From: Mycolicibacterium austroafricanum
Lineage (GTDB): Bacteria; Actinomycetota; Actinomycetes; Mycobacteriales; Mycobacteriaceae
Direction of reading: 5' to 3'
Length of the DNA stretch: 64,000 nucleotides
Assembly (NCBI RefSeq): GCF_000612725.1
Contig: NZ_HG964452.1
Coordinates: 640,912 to 704,911, forward strand
Part shown: one piece after another, positions 7,255 to 15,762 of the stretch
How positions within the stretch are numbered: the first letter of the stretch is position 1
Layout: each line of letters starts with the position of its first letter
Translations under genes and position numbers: made by a program
The notes under the pieces: generated by a model
What the model saw: only the letters and a program-made list of their open reading frames with translations
Told to the model about the DNA's origin: nothing
The model's database searches: none

Positions 7255-10077
7255 ATGGACACTCGGCTGGACACCCGGCATCCCGCGGGCAACCGCGCCC
7301 GGCCGCCGCTGCGCGGACGCGGTCACGAGTGCCGGGAACTGCAGAACCTGATCGCCGCGGTGCGCACCGGCGCCAGCCGGTCCCTGGTACTGCGTGGCGA
7401 TGCAGGCATCGGAAAGACCGCGCTGCTCGACCACGTGGTGGCGCAGGCCGAGGGTTTCCGCATCGCCTACGTCGCAGGTGTGGAATCGGACATGGAGCTC
7501 GCCTTCGCCGGGCTGCACCAGCTGTGCGCCCCGCTGCTCACCCACCTTGACGAGCTGCCCGACCCGCAGCGGGACGCCCTGACCGTCGCGTTCGGTCAGG
7601 GCGCCGGCGCCACCCCGGACCGCTTCCTGGTCGGGTTGGCGGTGCTCAGCCTGATGGCTGCCGCGTCGACCGGTGAGCCGCTGCTGTGCGTCATCGACGA
7701 CGCCCAGTGGCTCGACCAGGTGTCGGTGCAGACGCTGGCGTTCGTGGCGCGCCGCCTGCTGGCCGAACCCATCGCGATGGTGTTCGCCGCCCGCGACACC
7801 GGCGCCGAGGCGCTGAGCGGTCTGCCCGAGCTGGCCGTCCCTGGTCTGTCCGACGGCGAGGCCAGGGACCTGTTGGACTCGGTGGTGGTGGGGCGGCTGG
7901 ATGACCGGGTGCGCGACCGCATCATCGCCGAGACGCGGGGCAACCCGCTGGCACTGCTCGACCTGCCGCACAACCACGTCGGCACCGAGCTGCCCGGCAG
8001 CGTCGCCACCCCGGGCAGCCGCCCCCTCGCCCGGCGTCTTGAACAGAGTTACGCGCGCCGCATCAGGGCCCTGCCGCCGCAGACCCAGCTTCTGCTGCTG
8101 GCGGCTGCGGCCGAGCCGGTCGGCGACGCTGCGGTGCTGATCCGGGCGGCCGCGCAACTCGGCATCGCGGTGGACATGCTGACACCCGCCGAGGCCGCGG
8201 GGGTGATCGAACTCGGTACCCGGGTGCGATTCCGGCACCCGCTGGTCCGGTCGGCCGCCTATCAGGCCGCCGACCTGGCCGACCGGCGCACGGTCCACCG
8301 CGCGCTGGCCGAGGCGACCGACCCGGCCACCGACCCCGACCGCCGCGCCTGGCATGCCGCCAACGCGGCGACCGGACCCGACGACGCGGTCGCCGCCGAG
8401 CTCGAAGCGTCCGCCGCCCGCGCGCAGGCCCGCGGCGGCGTGGCGGCTGCGGCGGCCTTCCTGGAGCGCGCGGCCGCACTGACCTCCGATCCCGCGCTGC
8501 GCGGCGCCCGTGCACTCGCCGCCGCCCAGGCCAAGCGCGACGCGGCGGCCCCTGCCGAGGCCCAGGAACTCCTCGCCGCCGCCGAGCTGGGGCGGCTCTC
8601 CGAACTTCAACAGGCGCAGGCGGCGCGACTGCGCGCACAGATGGAGTTCACCCGGCGCCGCGGCGGCGATACCGGCGCCCGCCCACTCGACGAGACGGCA
8701 TCGCAATTGCTCACGGCAGCAGCCAGTTTCGAACAACTCGACGGCTACGTGTCGCGGGAGGCCTACCTGGAGGCGCTGGCCGCCGCGATGTTCGCCGGCC
8801 GGCTCGGTGACCCCGGTGCGGTTCCGCGGATCGCCGCTGCCGCGAGTGCAGCGCTGGACCGTCTCCCCGAATCAGCGCGCCCCGTCGACGCGCTGCTGCG
8901 CGGCATCGTGGCGCGAATCACCGGCGGCGTCAGCGCCGGTGCCGCACCGCTACGGCTCGCGATGGACCTCATGCAGGAGCAGGCGCGCAACAACGACCAC
9001 CGGGTGGCGCGCTGGATGGTGCCCGCGTTCCCGATCATGCAGGAAACAGCAGCGCTGGAGCTGTGGGACGAGACCGTTGTGCACCACCTCGCGTCCGTCG
9101 TGGTGCGCCGCGCCCGGGACGCGGGTGCCCTTGAGGCACTCCCCCAGGTGCTGGCCTACCGTGCCGGCTCGCACCTACTCGCCGGTGAGCTGTCCTCGGC
9201 GGCAACACTTCTCGAGGAAGCCGCATCGATCACCGCGGCGACCAACAACTACACACCGGTGCGCTACCAGACGCTGACCCTGGCGGCGTGGCGCGGCGAA
9301 CCCGCCGACGCGGAGGCGGTGATCGAGGCGGCCATCACCGATGCCAATGCCAGAGGTGAGGGCCGCGTCCTCGGCGCCGCCGATTATGCGTTCGCGGTGC
9401 TGTACAACGGTCTCGGGCGTTACCAGGAGGCGTGCAGCGCTGCCCGGCGGGCCTGCGAGTACGAGGATCTCGGCGTCCACAGCTGGGTGTTGGCCGAACT
9501 GGTCGAGGCCGCGGACCACTGCGGTGACACCGCGTTGGCGGTGTCGGCGCTCGAGCGCCTGCAGGAGCGCACCACCGACACCGGGACCGACTGGGGCCTG
9601 GGGACTCTGGCGGGAGCGCAGGCCCTGGTGGCCGACGACGATCACGCCGAAGCCCTGTTCGAGGAATCGATCGACCGCCTGGCACGCACCCGGGTGGCCG
9701 TGCACCTGGCCCGCGCGCATCTGCGCTACGGCGAGTGGTTACGGCGGGCGCTGCGCCGCAACGACGCCCGCGAACAGCTCACGCTGGCCTCCGGTATGTT
9801 CACCCGATTCGGTGCCGCCGCCTTCGCCGAACGGACCCGCCGTGAGCTGATCGCGACCGGCGAGAAGGCCCGCCGGCAACCGGTCACCTCCGGCGCTCAG
9901 CTCACCGCCCAGGAGTCGCAGATCGCGCGGCTCGCAGGCGACGGGCTGACCAATCAGGAGATCGGGGCCCAGCTGTTCGTCAGCACCCACACCGTCGACT
10001 GGCACCTGCGGAAGGTGTTCGTCAAGCTCGGCATCACCTCACGCAGGCAGTTGCGCAGCGCGTCGTGGGCGAGTTGA
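7255..10077 (+). CDS. Large ATP-binding LuxR-family (LAL-type) transcriptional regulator
   Basis: A 940-residue regulator with an N-terminal AAA/STAND ATPase module: Walker A GDAGIGKT at residues 48-55 and Walker B LLCVIDDAQWLD near residues 142-153. The middle is long, Ala/Arg/Leu-rich and helical (TPR-like, about 340-860). The C-terminus is a LuxR helix-turn-helix (LTAQESQIARLAGDGLTNQE, then IGAQLFVSTHTVDWHLRKVF). Size and order match the LAL regulators, which usually activate metabolic or secondary-metabolite genes in response to a ligand. A hairpin follows the stop codon, so the downstream sigma gene is probably separate. Targets are unknown. Confidence 0.9.
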   Translation: MDTRLDTRHPAGNRARPPLRGRGHECRELQNLIAAVRTGASRSLVLRGDAGIGKTALLDHVVAQAEGFRIAYVAGVESDMELAFAGLHQLCAPLLTHLDELPDPQRDALTVAFGQGAGATPDRFLVGLAVLSLMAAASTGEPLLCVIDDAQWLDQVSVQTLAFVARRLLAEPIAMVFAARDTGAEALSGLPELAVPGLSDGEARDLLDSVVVGRLDDRVRDRIIAETRGNPLALLDLPHNHVGTELPGSVATPGSRPLARRLEQSYARRIRALPPQTQLLLLAAAAEPVGDAAVLIRAAAQLGIAVDMLTPAEAAGVIELGTRVRFRHPLVRSAAYQAADLADRRTVHRALAEATDPATDPDRRAWHAANAATGPDDAVAAELEASAARAQARGGVAAAAAFLERAAALTSDPALRGARALAAAQAKRDAAAPAEAQELLAAAELGRLSELQQAQAARLRAQMEFTRRRGGDTGARPLDETASQLLTAAASFEQLDGYVSREAYLEALAAAMFAGRLGDPGAVPRIAAAASAALDRLPESARPVDALLRGIVARITGGVSAGAAPLRLAMDLMQEQARNNDHRVARWMVPAFPIMQETAALELWDETVVHHLASVVVRRARDAGALEALPQVLAYRAGSHLLAGELSSAATLLEEAASITAATNNYTPVRYQTLTLAAWRGEPADAEAVIEAAITDANARGEGRVLGAADYAFAVLYNGLGRYQEACSAARRACEYEDLGVHSWVLAELVEAADHCGDTALAVSALERLQERTTDTGTDWGLGTLAGAQALVADDDHAEALFEESIDRLARTRVAVHLARAHLRYGEWLRRALRRNDAREQLTLASGMFTRFGAAAFAERTRRELIATGEKARRQPVTSGAQLTAQESQIARLAGDGLTNQEIGAQLFVSTHTVDWHLRKVFVKLGITSRRQLRSASWAS

Positions 10078-10079
10078 CC

Positions 10080-10105
10080 GGGGCGCGGACCTCGTAGTCC
10101 GCCCC
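10080..10105 (+). terminator. Hairpin after the LAL regulator
   Basis: GGGGCGCGGAC pairs with GTCCGCCCC across a six-base loop (ctcgta), with one bulged C. It begins three bases after the LAL stop codon. There is no U-tract, which is usual for mycobacterial intrinsic terminators. The role is inferred from position. Confidence 0.5.
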
Positions 10106-10217
10106 GACCACGCACCACACCACGCATTTCCGAGGGTCCGCCCGTCGGCCCGAATCGGGAGCCTTGAGAGGTGGCCGCGCCACCGCGGCACCCCACCACC
10201 GGAGAGGCCCCCCGATC

Positions 10218-10847
10218 ATGACGATGACGATCTCGACACCGGCAGACCGCGAAACCGCCACCGCCGATTCGGACCCCGAACTGGCCGCCCGATTCGAACG
10301 CGAGGCGCTGCCGCTGCGCGATGTGCTGCTGCGCGGCGCGCGGCGGCTGACGACCAACGAGGCCGACGCCGAGGACCTGCTGCAGGACACCCTGCTGGCC
10401 GCCTACAAGGGTTTCCGGACGTCCACCCCGGGGACGAACATCCAGGCCTGGCTGTTCCGCATCATGCAGAACCGCTGGATCAACAACTTCCGGCGCAAGC
10501 AGCGCCGCGTCGACGAGGTGACCATGGACGGCATCACCGAGGGGGCGCTCGCGGCCGGAACCCGACGCGCACCGGCGGCACCGCACTCGGTGGAGGCGGA
10601 GCTGTTCGGCGGGATCGCCGACGACGACGTCACCGCTGCCCTCGGTGCACTTCCCGAGGGTTACCGACTGGTGCTGTACTACGCCGAGGTCGAGGGATAC
10701 ACCTACGCCGAGACCGCCGCGATCCTGTCCATTCCGCCGGGCACCGTGATGTCCCGCGTCTACCGCGCCCGGCAGCGGCTCCGGATCGCCCTGGCGCACA
10801 AGGCGGTCGGGCGAGGAGCCGAGCTCGACGACGAGATCGCGGCGTAG
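10218..10847 (+). CDS. ECF sigma factor, SigR/SigH-like
   Basis: A 209-residue sigma factor with only regions 2 and 4. Region 2 includes EADAEDLLQDTLLAAYKGF and TNIQAWLFRIMQNRWINNF, close to the SigH/SigR pattern. Region 4 includes LPEGYRLVLYYAEVEGYTYA and IPPGTVMSRVYRARQRL. ATG 10218 is favoured by GGAGAGG about ten bases upstream. SigH-like genes are normally followed by a zinc anti-sigma gene. Here the next gene is convergent, four bases away, and no HxxxCxxC protein is seen nearby, so control must come from elsewhere. It is near but probably not in the LAL operon. Confidence 0.88.
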   Translation: MTMTISTPADRETATADSDPELAARFEREALPLRDVLLRGARRLTTNEADAEDLLQDTLLAAYKGFRTSTPGTNIQAWLFRIMQNRWINNFRRKQRRVDEVTMDGITEGALAAGTRRAPAAPHSVEAELFGGIADDDVTAALGALPEGYRLVLYYAEVEGYTYAETAAILSIPPGTVMSRVYRARQRLRIALAHKAVGRGAELDDEIAA

Positions 10848-10851
10848 CCCG

Positions 10852-13637
10852 TTACAGCATGGTGACCGGCGTGAAGGTGTGCACCGTGGTCACGTAGCTG
10901 CCGTCGACCCGTTCCGACACCGTCACGTACGGGGTGCCATCGGGTCCGAACTTCACGGGCTCGACGAGCTCGCCCTGTCCGAGGTCGAGCTCGAGGACCT
11001 TGACCGGACCCGTCGACGTCAATGCCCAGACCCCTTGATCGGCACCGGTGAGTGTGGCGTACGGGGTGCCGTCGGGTCCGAACACGACTCCCTCCTGCCA
11101 GAACACGTAATCCTGCTGCGCCGACTGGAGGAACCCCGAGAGGTCCGCGGTGGCGATCGTCGCGCCGTCCTGGTCGAACCGCAGGAAGTGGTACTCGAAC
11201 GGCGACTGGCCGGTCTCCACGGTGATGAGCACCCCACTGCCGTCCGGGCCGAACTGGATCGACGGGTAATTCGGCTGCAACGGGGCACCCGGCAGCATGG
11301 GCGTGACCGTGTCGGTGGACAGCGCGAGCACGGCCCGCGAAGTGACCCGCCCCTGCTCGTCGCGTGTCTCGATGACCTGATACGCCGCGCCGTCCGGGCC
11401 GAAGTCGACCGGGGTGGCGACGACGGCGCCGGCGGGCAGTGTGACGGTGCGCGCGATCGTCCCGTCGGGGTTCACCACCGCGAGATAGCTGACGCCGCCG
11501 GACTGGTAGGCGACGTAGCCGTTATCGCCGATGTTCGGGTTGGCGTCATCGCCGGTGACGGCGGGGCTGACACTCGGCAGCACCGGGAAGATCGTGCCGG
11601 GAATGTCGACCGTGGTGACCTCACCGGAGGTGCTGATGATCGCCACGCTGTCGGTCCCGGTCGCGGAGTTACGTACCGCCACGTACACCGTGCCGTCGGG
11701 GGTGACGCTGATCGGGTTGATGACGCGCCCGTCGATGGGATCGGACGTTTCGATTGTGTCCGCGGTGATCCGGGAGATGTAGGACTTCCCGGTCGACTCG
11801 TCGTAGGTGTACTGGTAGACACCGTCTGCGGTGATCACCTTCGCGCCGTCCGGATTGCCGGGGATCTCCCGCACGGTGTTCGACGTCCCGGTGAACGTGT
11901 ACACGCGAGTTGTCTTGGTGCCGAATACGTTTCGCTCGACGGTGAGATAGCCACGGCCGTCCTGGCCGATGACGACGTCGTTGACGGTGTCGGCGCCCAG
12001 GGGTAGTGACACCCGCCGCGAGTTGCCGCCCGGCCCGACTGCCAGCACCGACGTGACGCCGAACGAGCGGGACACGATGTAAACGCTGCCGTCGGGCGCC
12101 ACGCTCGGCGAGTCAGCGGCCACCCCGAGCTGATACACGCGCAGCCCACCCGTTGCCGAGACGCGGACCAGCCGGTCGCCGGATCCGGACGCGAACTGTC
12201 GGGTCTTGAAGAACACTGCGCCGTTCGGCGCGACCGTCATCGGCGCCGACGGCTGCCCGATCACCGTTCCGAGGGTCTTCACCTCACCCTGGCCGTCCAC
12301 GATGGAGACGGTGGAGGTGTTCGAGGACGCCTTGTACGTGGTCACCAGGAGGCTGCCGTCGGGCCGGACGACCGGAAGCGCTTGTTCCACCGGGTATCCG
12401 GGGATGACGTCGGTGGTCTTGAGCACCTGGCCGTCCTCGTCGAGGATGCTGACGCGGGTCCGGATCGGGTTGTTGGTCGAGTCGAGGTCATACGTGACCT
12501 GATAGATGGTGCCGTTGGAGCTGACGAGGACGGGGCCGGCCGCCCGCCCCGGAGTCGACGCGCTCGACTCGGCGTAGGCGGCGACGATGACATCCACCGT
12601 GGCCGTGCGGATCCCGCCGTGCCCGTCGCTGATCGTGAAGGTCAGCGTGTCGATTCTGGCGTCGTCCGGTGCGTCGGGGTCGCTGGCGGCTTCCCGGGCC
12701 GCGGCGGTCGGCGTGTAGGTGAACGTCCCGTCGCCGTTGTCGACGAGCTCACCCTTACCGGTCGAGAGCGGTCCGGTGATGTCGAGCGGGTCCCGGTCGA
12801 AGTCGTAGGCACTGACCCTGATGATCGCGGTGCCCGTGGTCAGGCTCGGGTTGTCGGCACGGGCGCGCGCGCCGAACGGATCGGCGTTGCGCGCCAGGAT
12901 GTCTACGGTGACGGGGACTTCGACCGCGTTGCCTGCGGCGTCTTTGACCGTGACCGTGAAGGTGTCGGTCTTGGCCTCGGTGGACGCCCCGTCTGCAGCA
13001 GCGGCGTGGCGCGCCGTGGCGCTCGGGGTGTACCGGAACGTGCCCCACGGGGTGACGGTGACGGTGCCCTTCTCCGTGCTGGTCGATCCGCTGTACGTGA
13101 GCCAACCGCCGTCAGGATCGGTCGCCTTCACCTGTCCGCGGACGGTGCCGGTGAAAATCCCGGGGTCCCCCTTGGTGACCTCGCCGGGCTCAGGCACCGC
13201 GGCGGCGCCCGGGTCCACCAGTTCGGTGGTGCCCGTCGGCGTACCGCTGTCACCGATTTCGGTCCGCGGTTGACCGAACTGGCGCCGCGCGAACGCCAGC
13301 AGCGTCCACAGCAGTGGCGACTCGACCGGATCGGCCGGCGCGGTGTCACCCCACGACTTCGGCGCGAACAGCGCCGTGACGATCGAGGACGGCGCCGATA
13401 TCGGTGATTCGACGGGCTCGGGTGCATCGTCGGAGACCTCGGCGGGCTGTTCCACCGCGACGTCGTCTGCGACTCCGGGCTCGGCCACTTCGGCTGGATC
13501 CCCACCGTCGGCCTCGTCGTCGGCCTCGTCAGCGATGGGCTCCGCTTCGGGGGCGACCACGTCGACGTCGGCCTCGGTGTCGGTGTCCTCCCGGTCGGCC
13601 CGAGCCTCGTCGGCGTCCTCTCCGGTTGATATGACTT
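10852..13637 (-). pseudogene. C-terminal part of an exported cadherin-like/beta-propeller protein, separated from its N-terminus by an IS element
   Basis: An open frame of about 925 codons (longest version with a possible start codon: GTG 13560, 902 residues). It starts in an acidic Ala/Asp/Glu linker and has no signal peptide. Next come a helix (SPLLWTLLAFARRQFG) and two cadherin/VCBS-like domains (DPDGGWLTYSG and DFDRDPLDITGPLSTGKGEL mark them). The remainder is a beta-propeller-like region with recurrent FGPDGT-Y, APDGSVYIV and TPDGTVYVA blades. Its signal peptide and the rest of the acidic linker are found at 15288-15671 on the same strand, beyond an IS110-family insertion. The halves are in different frames across the element. 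Expression of this part is doubtful unless a promoter in the element serves it. Confidence 0.85.
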
Positions 13638-13754
13638 GAGCTAGTCCTTCACAAACGCCTCCGGGGGTGTCAGGAAGGGATTGTCAAAGATTCCTATGAG
13701 GACCTGAGCGTGGGTGCGCTCTTGGTCCTCCTGGCACGCCCCGGAGGTGTTGTT

Positions 13755-14969
13755 GTGTCTGTGCAGAGTGCTCCAGTCACGTCGTCCACGATCGTCGTTG
13801 CCGTCGATGTCGGCAAGACTTCGGCGACGGTGTCGGTCACCGACGGCGCTCGTCGGCGGTTGATGGGCCCGGTTGAGTTCGCGATGACCCGGTCGGGTCT
13901 GAGGGCTGCGACGCAGCGCGTGTTAGCCGTGGCGCCCTCGTGTCCGCAGATCAGGGTGGGTGTGGAAGCGGCTGGCCACTACCACCGGCCCGTGGTGGAT
14001 TACCGGTGGCCGCCGGGCTGGGAGGTGCTCGAGCTCAATCCCGCTCATGTCGCCGAGCAGCGCCGAGTGATGGGCCGGCGGCGGGTCAAGACCGACGGAA
14101 TCGACTTGGAGGCGATCACCGAGTTGATGTTGGCCGGTCGTGGCCGGGTGGTCGGTGAGCGGGAGGTGCTCATCGGCGAAGTAGCGGCGTGGGCCCAGCA
14201 TCGGTCGCGGCGAGTCGCTACCCGGACGGCGACCAAGAACCAGCTGCTCGCACAACTCGATCGGGCGTTTCCCGGACTGACGCTGGCGTTGCCGGATGTG
14301 TTGGGCACCAAAATCGGCCGCCTGGTCGCCGCCGAGTTCGCCGATCCGGCGCGGTTGGCGACGCTGGGAACGACCCGGTTGATCCGATTCGCCGCCGCCC
14401 GTGACGTCCAATTACGCCGCCCGCTCGCCGAGCGTCTGGTGACCGCGGCCAAGGACGCGTTACCGACTCGCGACGCAGTGGTGGCTCGACAGGTGCTGGC
14501 TTCTGACATGGCTTTGTTGGCTGACTTGAGTTCCCGGATCGCCGATGCAGAGACTGAATTGGCACGGCTGTTGCCACTGAGCCCGTTCAGTACCCTGACC
14601 TCGGTGCCCGGCTGGGGCGTCGTCCGTGTCTCGAATTATGCTGCTGCCCTTGGTGATCCAACACGGTGGCCGGGACCCCGGCAGATCTATCGCGCGTCGG
14701 GGCTATCTCCGATGCAGTACGAGTCGGCCGGTAAGCGCCGAGACGGATCGATCAGCCGCGAGGGCAGTGTGGCGCTGCGTCGAGCGTTGATAGATCTCGG
14801 TATCGGATTGTGGCTCACCGAGCCATCGGCCAAGTCCTACGCCCACGGACTCAAGGACCGCGGCAAGCGCGGTGGCGTCATCGCCTGCGCGCTGGCGCAT
14901 CGCGCTAATCGCGTCGCCCATGCCCTGGTCCGCGACCACGCCGTCTACGACCCCGCCCGCTGGACCTGA
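13755..14969 (+). CDS. IS110-family DEDD transposase
   Basis: A 404-residue transposase, normal length for the family. The N-terminal RuvC-like DEDD domain shows VAVDVGKT (first Asp), VGVEAAGHYH (Glu) and VKTDGIDLEAI (Asp pair). The C-terminal Transposase_20 domain shows LTSVPGWGVV and GSISREGSVALRRALIDLG, where the conserved Ser acts as nucleophile in this family. GTG 13755 is chosen because GGAGG lies about 8 bases upstream; an open frame extends to 13710 without a better site. The known mechanism is RNA-guided recombination by a DEDD/Ser recombinase with a bridge (seek) RNA encoded in a non-coding end. The gene opposes the gene it disrupts. Confidence 0.93.
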   Translation: MSVQSAPVTSSTIVVAVDVGKTSATVSVTDGARRRLMGPVEFAMTRSGLRAATQRVLAVAPSCPQIRVGVEAAGHYHRPVVDYRWPPGWEVLELNPAHVAEQRRVMGRRRVKTDGIDLEAITELMLAGRGRVVGEREVLIGEVAAWAQHRSRRVATRTATKNQLLAQLDRAFPGLTLALPDVLGTKIGRLVAAEFADPARLATLGTTRLIRFAAARDVQLRRPLAERLVTAAKDALPTRDAVVARQVLASDMALLADLSSRIADAETELARLLPLSPFSTLTSVPGWGVVRVSNYAAALGDPTRWPGPRQIYRASGLSPMQYESAGKRRDGSISREGSVALRRALIDLGIGLWLTEPSAKSYAHGLKDRGKRGGVIACALAHRANRVAHALVRDHAVYDPARWT

Positions 14970-15037
14970 AGAACCAGACCCCAGCCCAGGAAGGAGCCGT
15001 TACCTAACACCCCCTTCACAACCCTCGTCGGCAGTGC

Positions 15038-15140
15038 CACGCTGAAGGAGCGGGACGAAGGGCCGGATCCGATGCCGCTCCGGTTATGGCGGACCCACCG
15101 GGTTACGCCGCATCTAACTTGGCACCCGGCCCTTCGCCTC
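15038..15140 (+). ncRNA. Candidate bridge/seek RNA in the 3' end of the IS110-family element
   Basis: In the 318-base non-coding stretch after the transposase, CGAAGGGCCGG (15056-15066) pairs perfectly with CCGGCCCTTCG (15126-15136). Inside the enclosed 59 bases, GATGC pairs with GCATC and CCGGT with ACCGG, leaving large internal and terminal loops. A small hairpin CGCT-gaagg-AGCG precedes the outer stem. Long internal loops held by stems are what bridge RNAs use to contact target and donor DNA. The 3' location fits the IS1111 group. The limits of the transcript are unknown. The rest of 14970-15287 shows no coding potential. Confidence 0.4.
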
Positions 15141-15287
15141 CACGGCAGCCCGAACGACGCCAGATGACCCACACCTCGAGGTCGCATAAGTCAACGTGGG
15201 CGCCCGGCACCCGCCCCCCAAACCCAAAGCCTCACCGCCGACACCAGAGCATCACCACCACACCCGAAAACCCCGGATGTCGACCCA

Positions 15288-15671
15288 TCACGCCCAAACC
15301 GGTTCTTGACACGACCTACAGCCAGTTAGCTCGCCTTCTGAACGATTGCTGCCATACGAGCCGCGCGTCTTTTTCTCGGGTTGTCCGCCGTCCTCGTCGC
15401 TGCCATCGCCGCCGTCCTCGGACTGCGGAGCCTCCTCGTCGTGGTCCTCGCCGGAATTGACTTCGTCGTCAACCGCGTCGTCGGGCCGCGCGTCATCGGC
15501 GGCGGTCGAATCCTCGGCTGTGTCCTCGGCTTTGGTGTTGTCGGCACTGCTCGACGACGCGGCGTCGCTCGGCTCCGCCCACGCCGCCCCGGGCAGTGCA
15601 ACCGTTGCCGCCCCCACCCCGAGCGCGACGGCCAACGCCCCGACCCGACCCACGAACTGCGCATAACCCAT
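15288..15671 (-). pseudogene. N-terminal fragment (signal peptide and acidic linker) of the IS-disrupted exported protein
   Basis: Starts at ATG 15671 with MGYAQFVGRVGALAVALGVG, then a small-residue cleavage region ending AAWAEP: a clear signal peptide. An acidic Asp/Glu/Ser/Ala linker follows. From about 15375 down, the frame runs through non-acidic residues (TRGSYGSNRSEGELTG) and stops at 15288 inside the IS element. The same signal peptide type, with the shared core VGRVGALAVALGVGAA, is present in the intact GH1-like gene at 43107-45764. This fragment and the 10852-13637 frame are therefore read as two halves of one gene. Confidence 0.8.
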
Positions 15672-15762
15672 GCGATCCCCCCAGAATTTGCTGATGAACG
15701 AAGGCCAGCCTAAGGCCGAACGCTCGCGGGGGGGTGGGATTTCGCGGAAACCAGACGCGTGG

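Larger units (their letters stand above)
13638..15332 (+). mobile_element. IS110-family insertion sequence (IS1111-like layout)
   Basis: The element has one transposase gene (13755-14969) flanked by about 110 bases upstream and 360 bases downstream. It interrupts a coding frame whose two halves lie outside it. A short inverted motif marks the ends: GAGCTA at 13638-13643 and TAGCTC at 15327-15332. True ends are probably 5-15 bases further out, since subterminal inverted repeats are known in the IS1111 group. No long terminal inverted repeat or obvious target duplication is visible, as expected for IS110 elements. Total length is about 1.7 kb. Confidence 0.8.
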
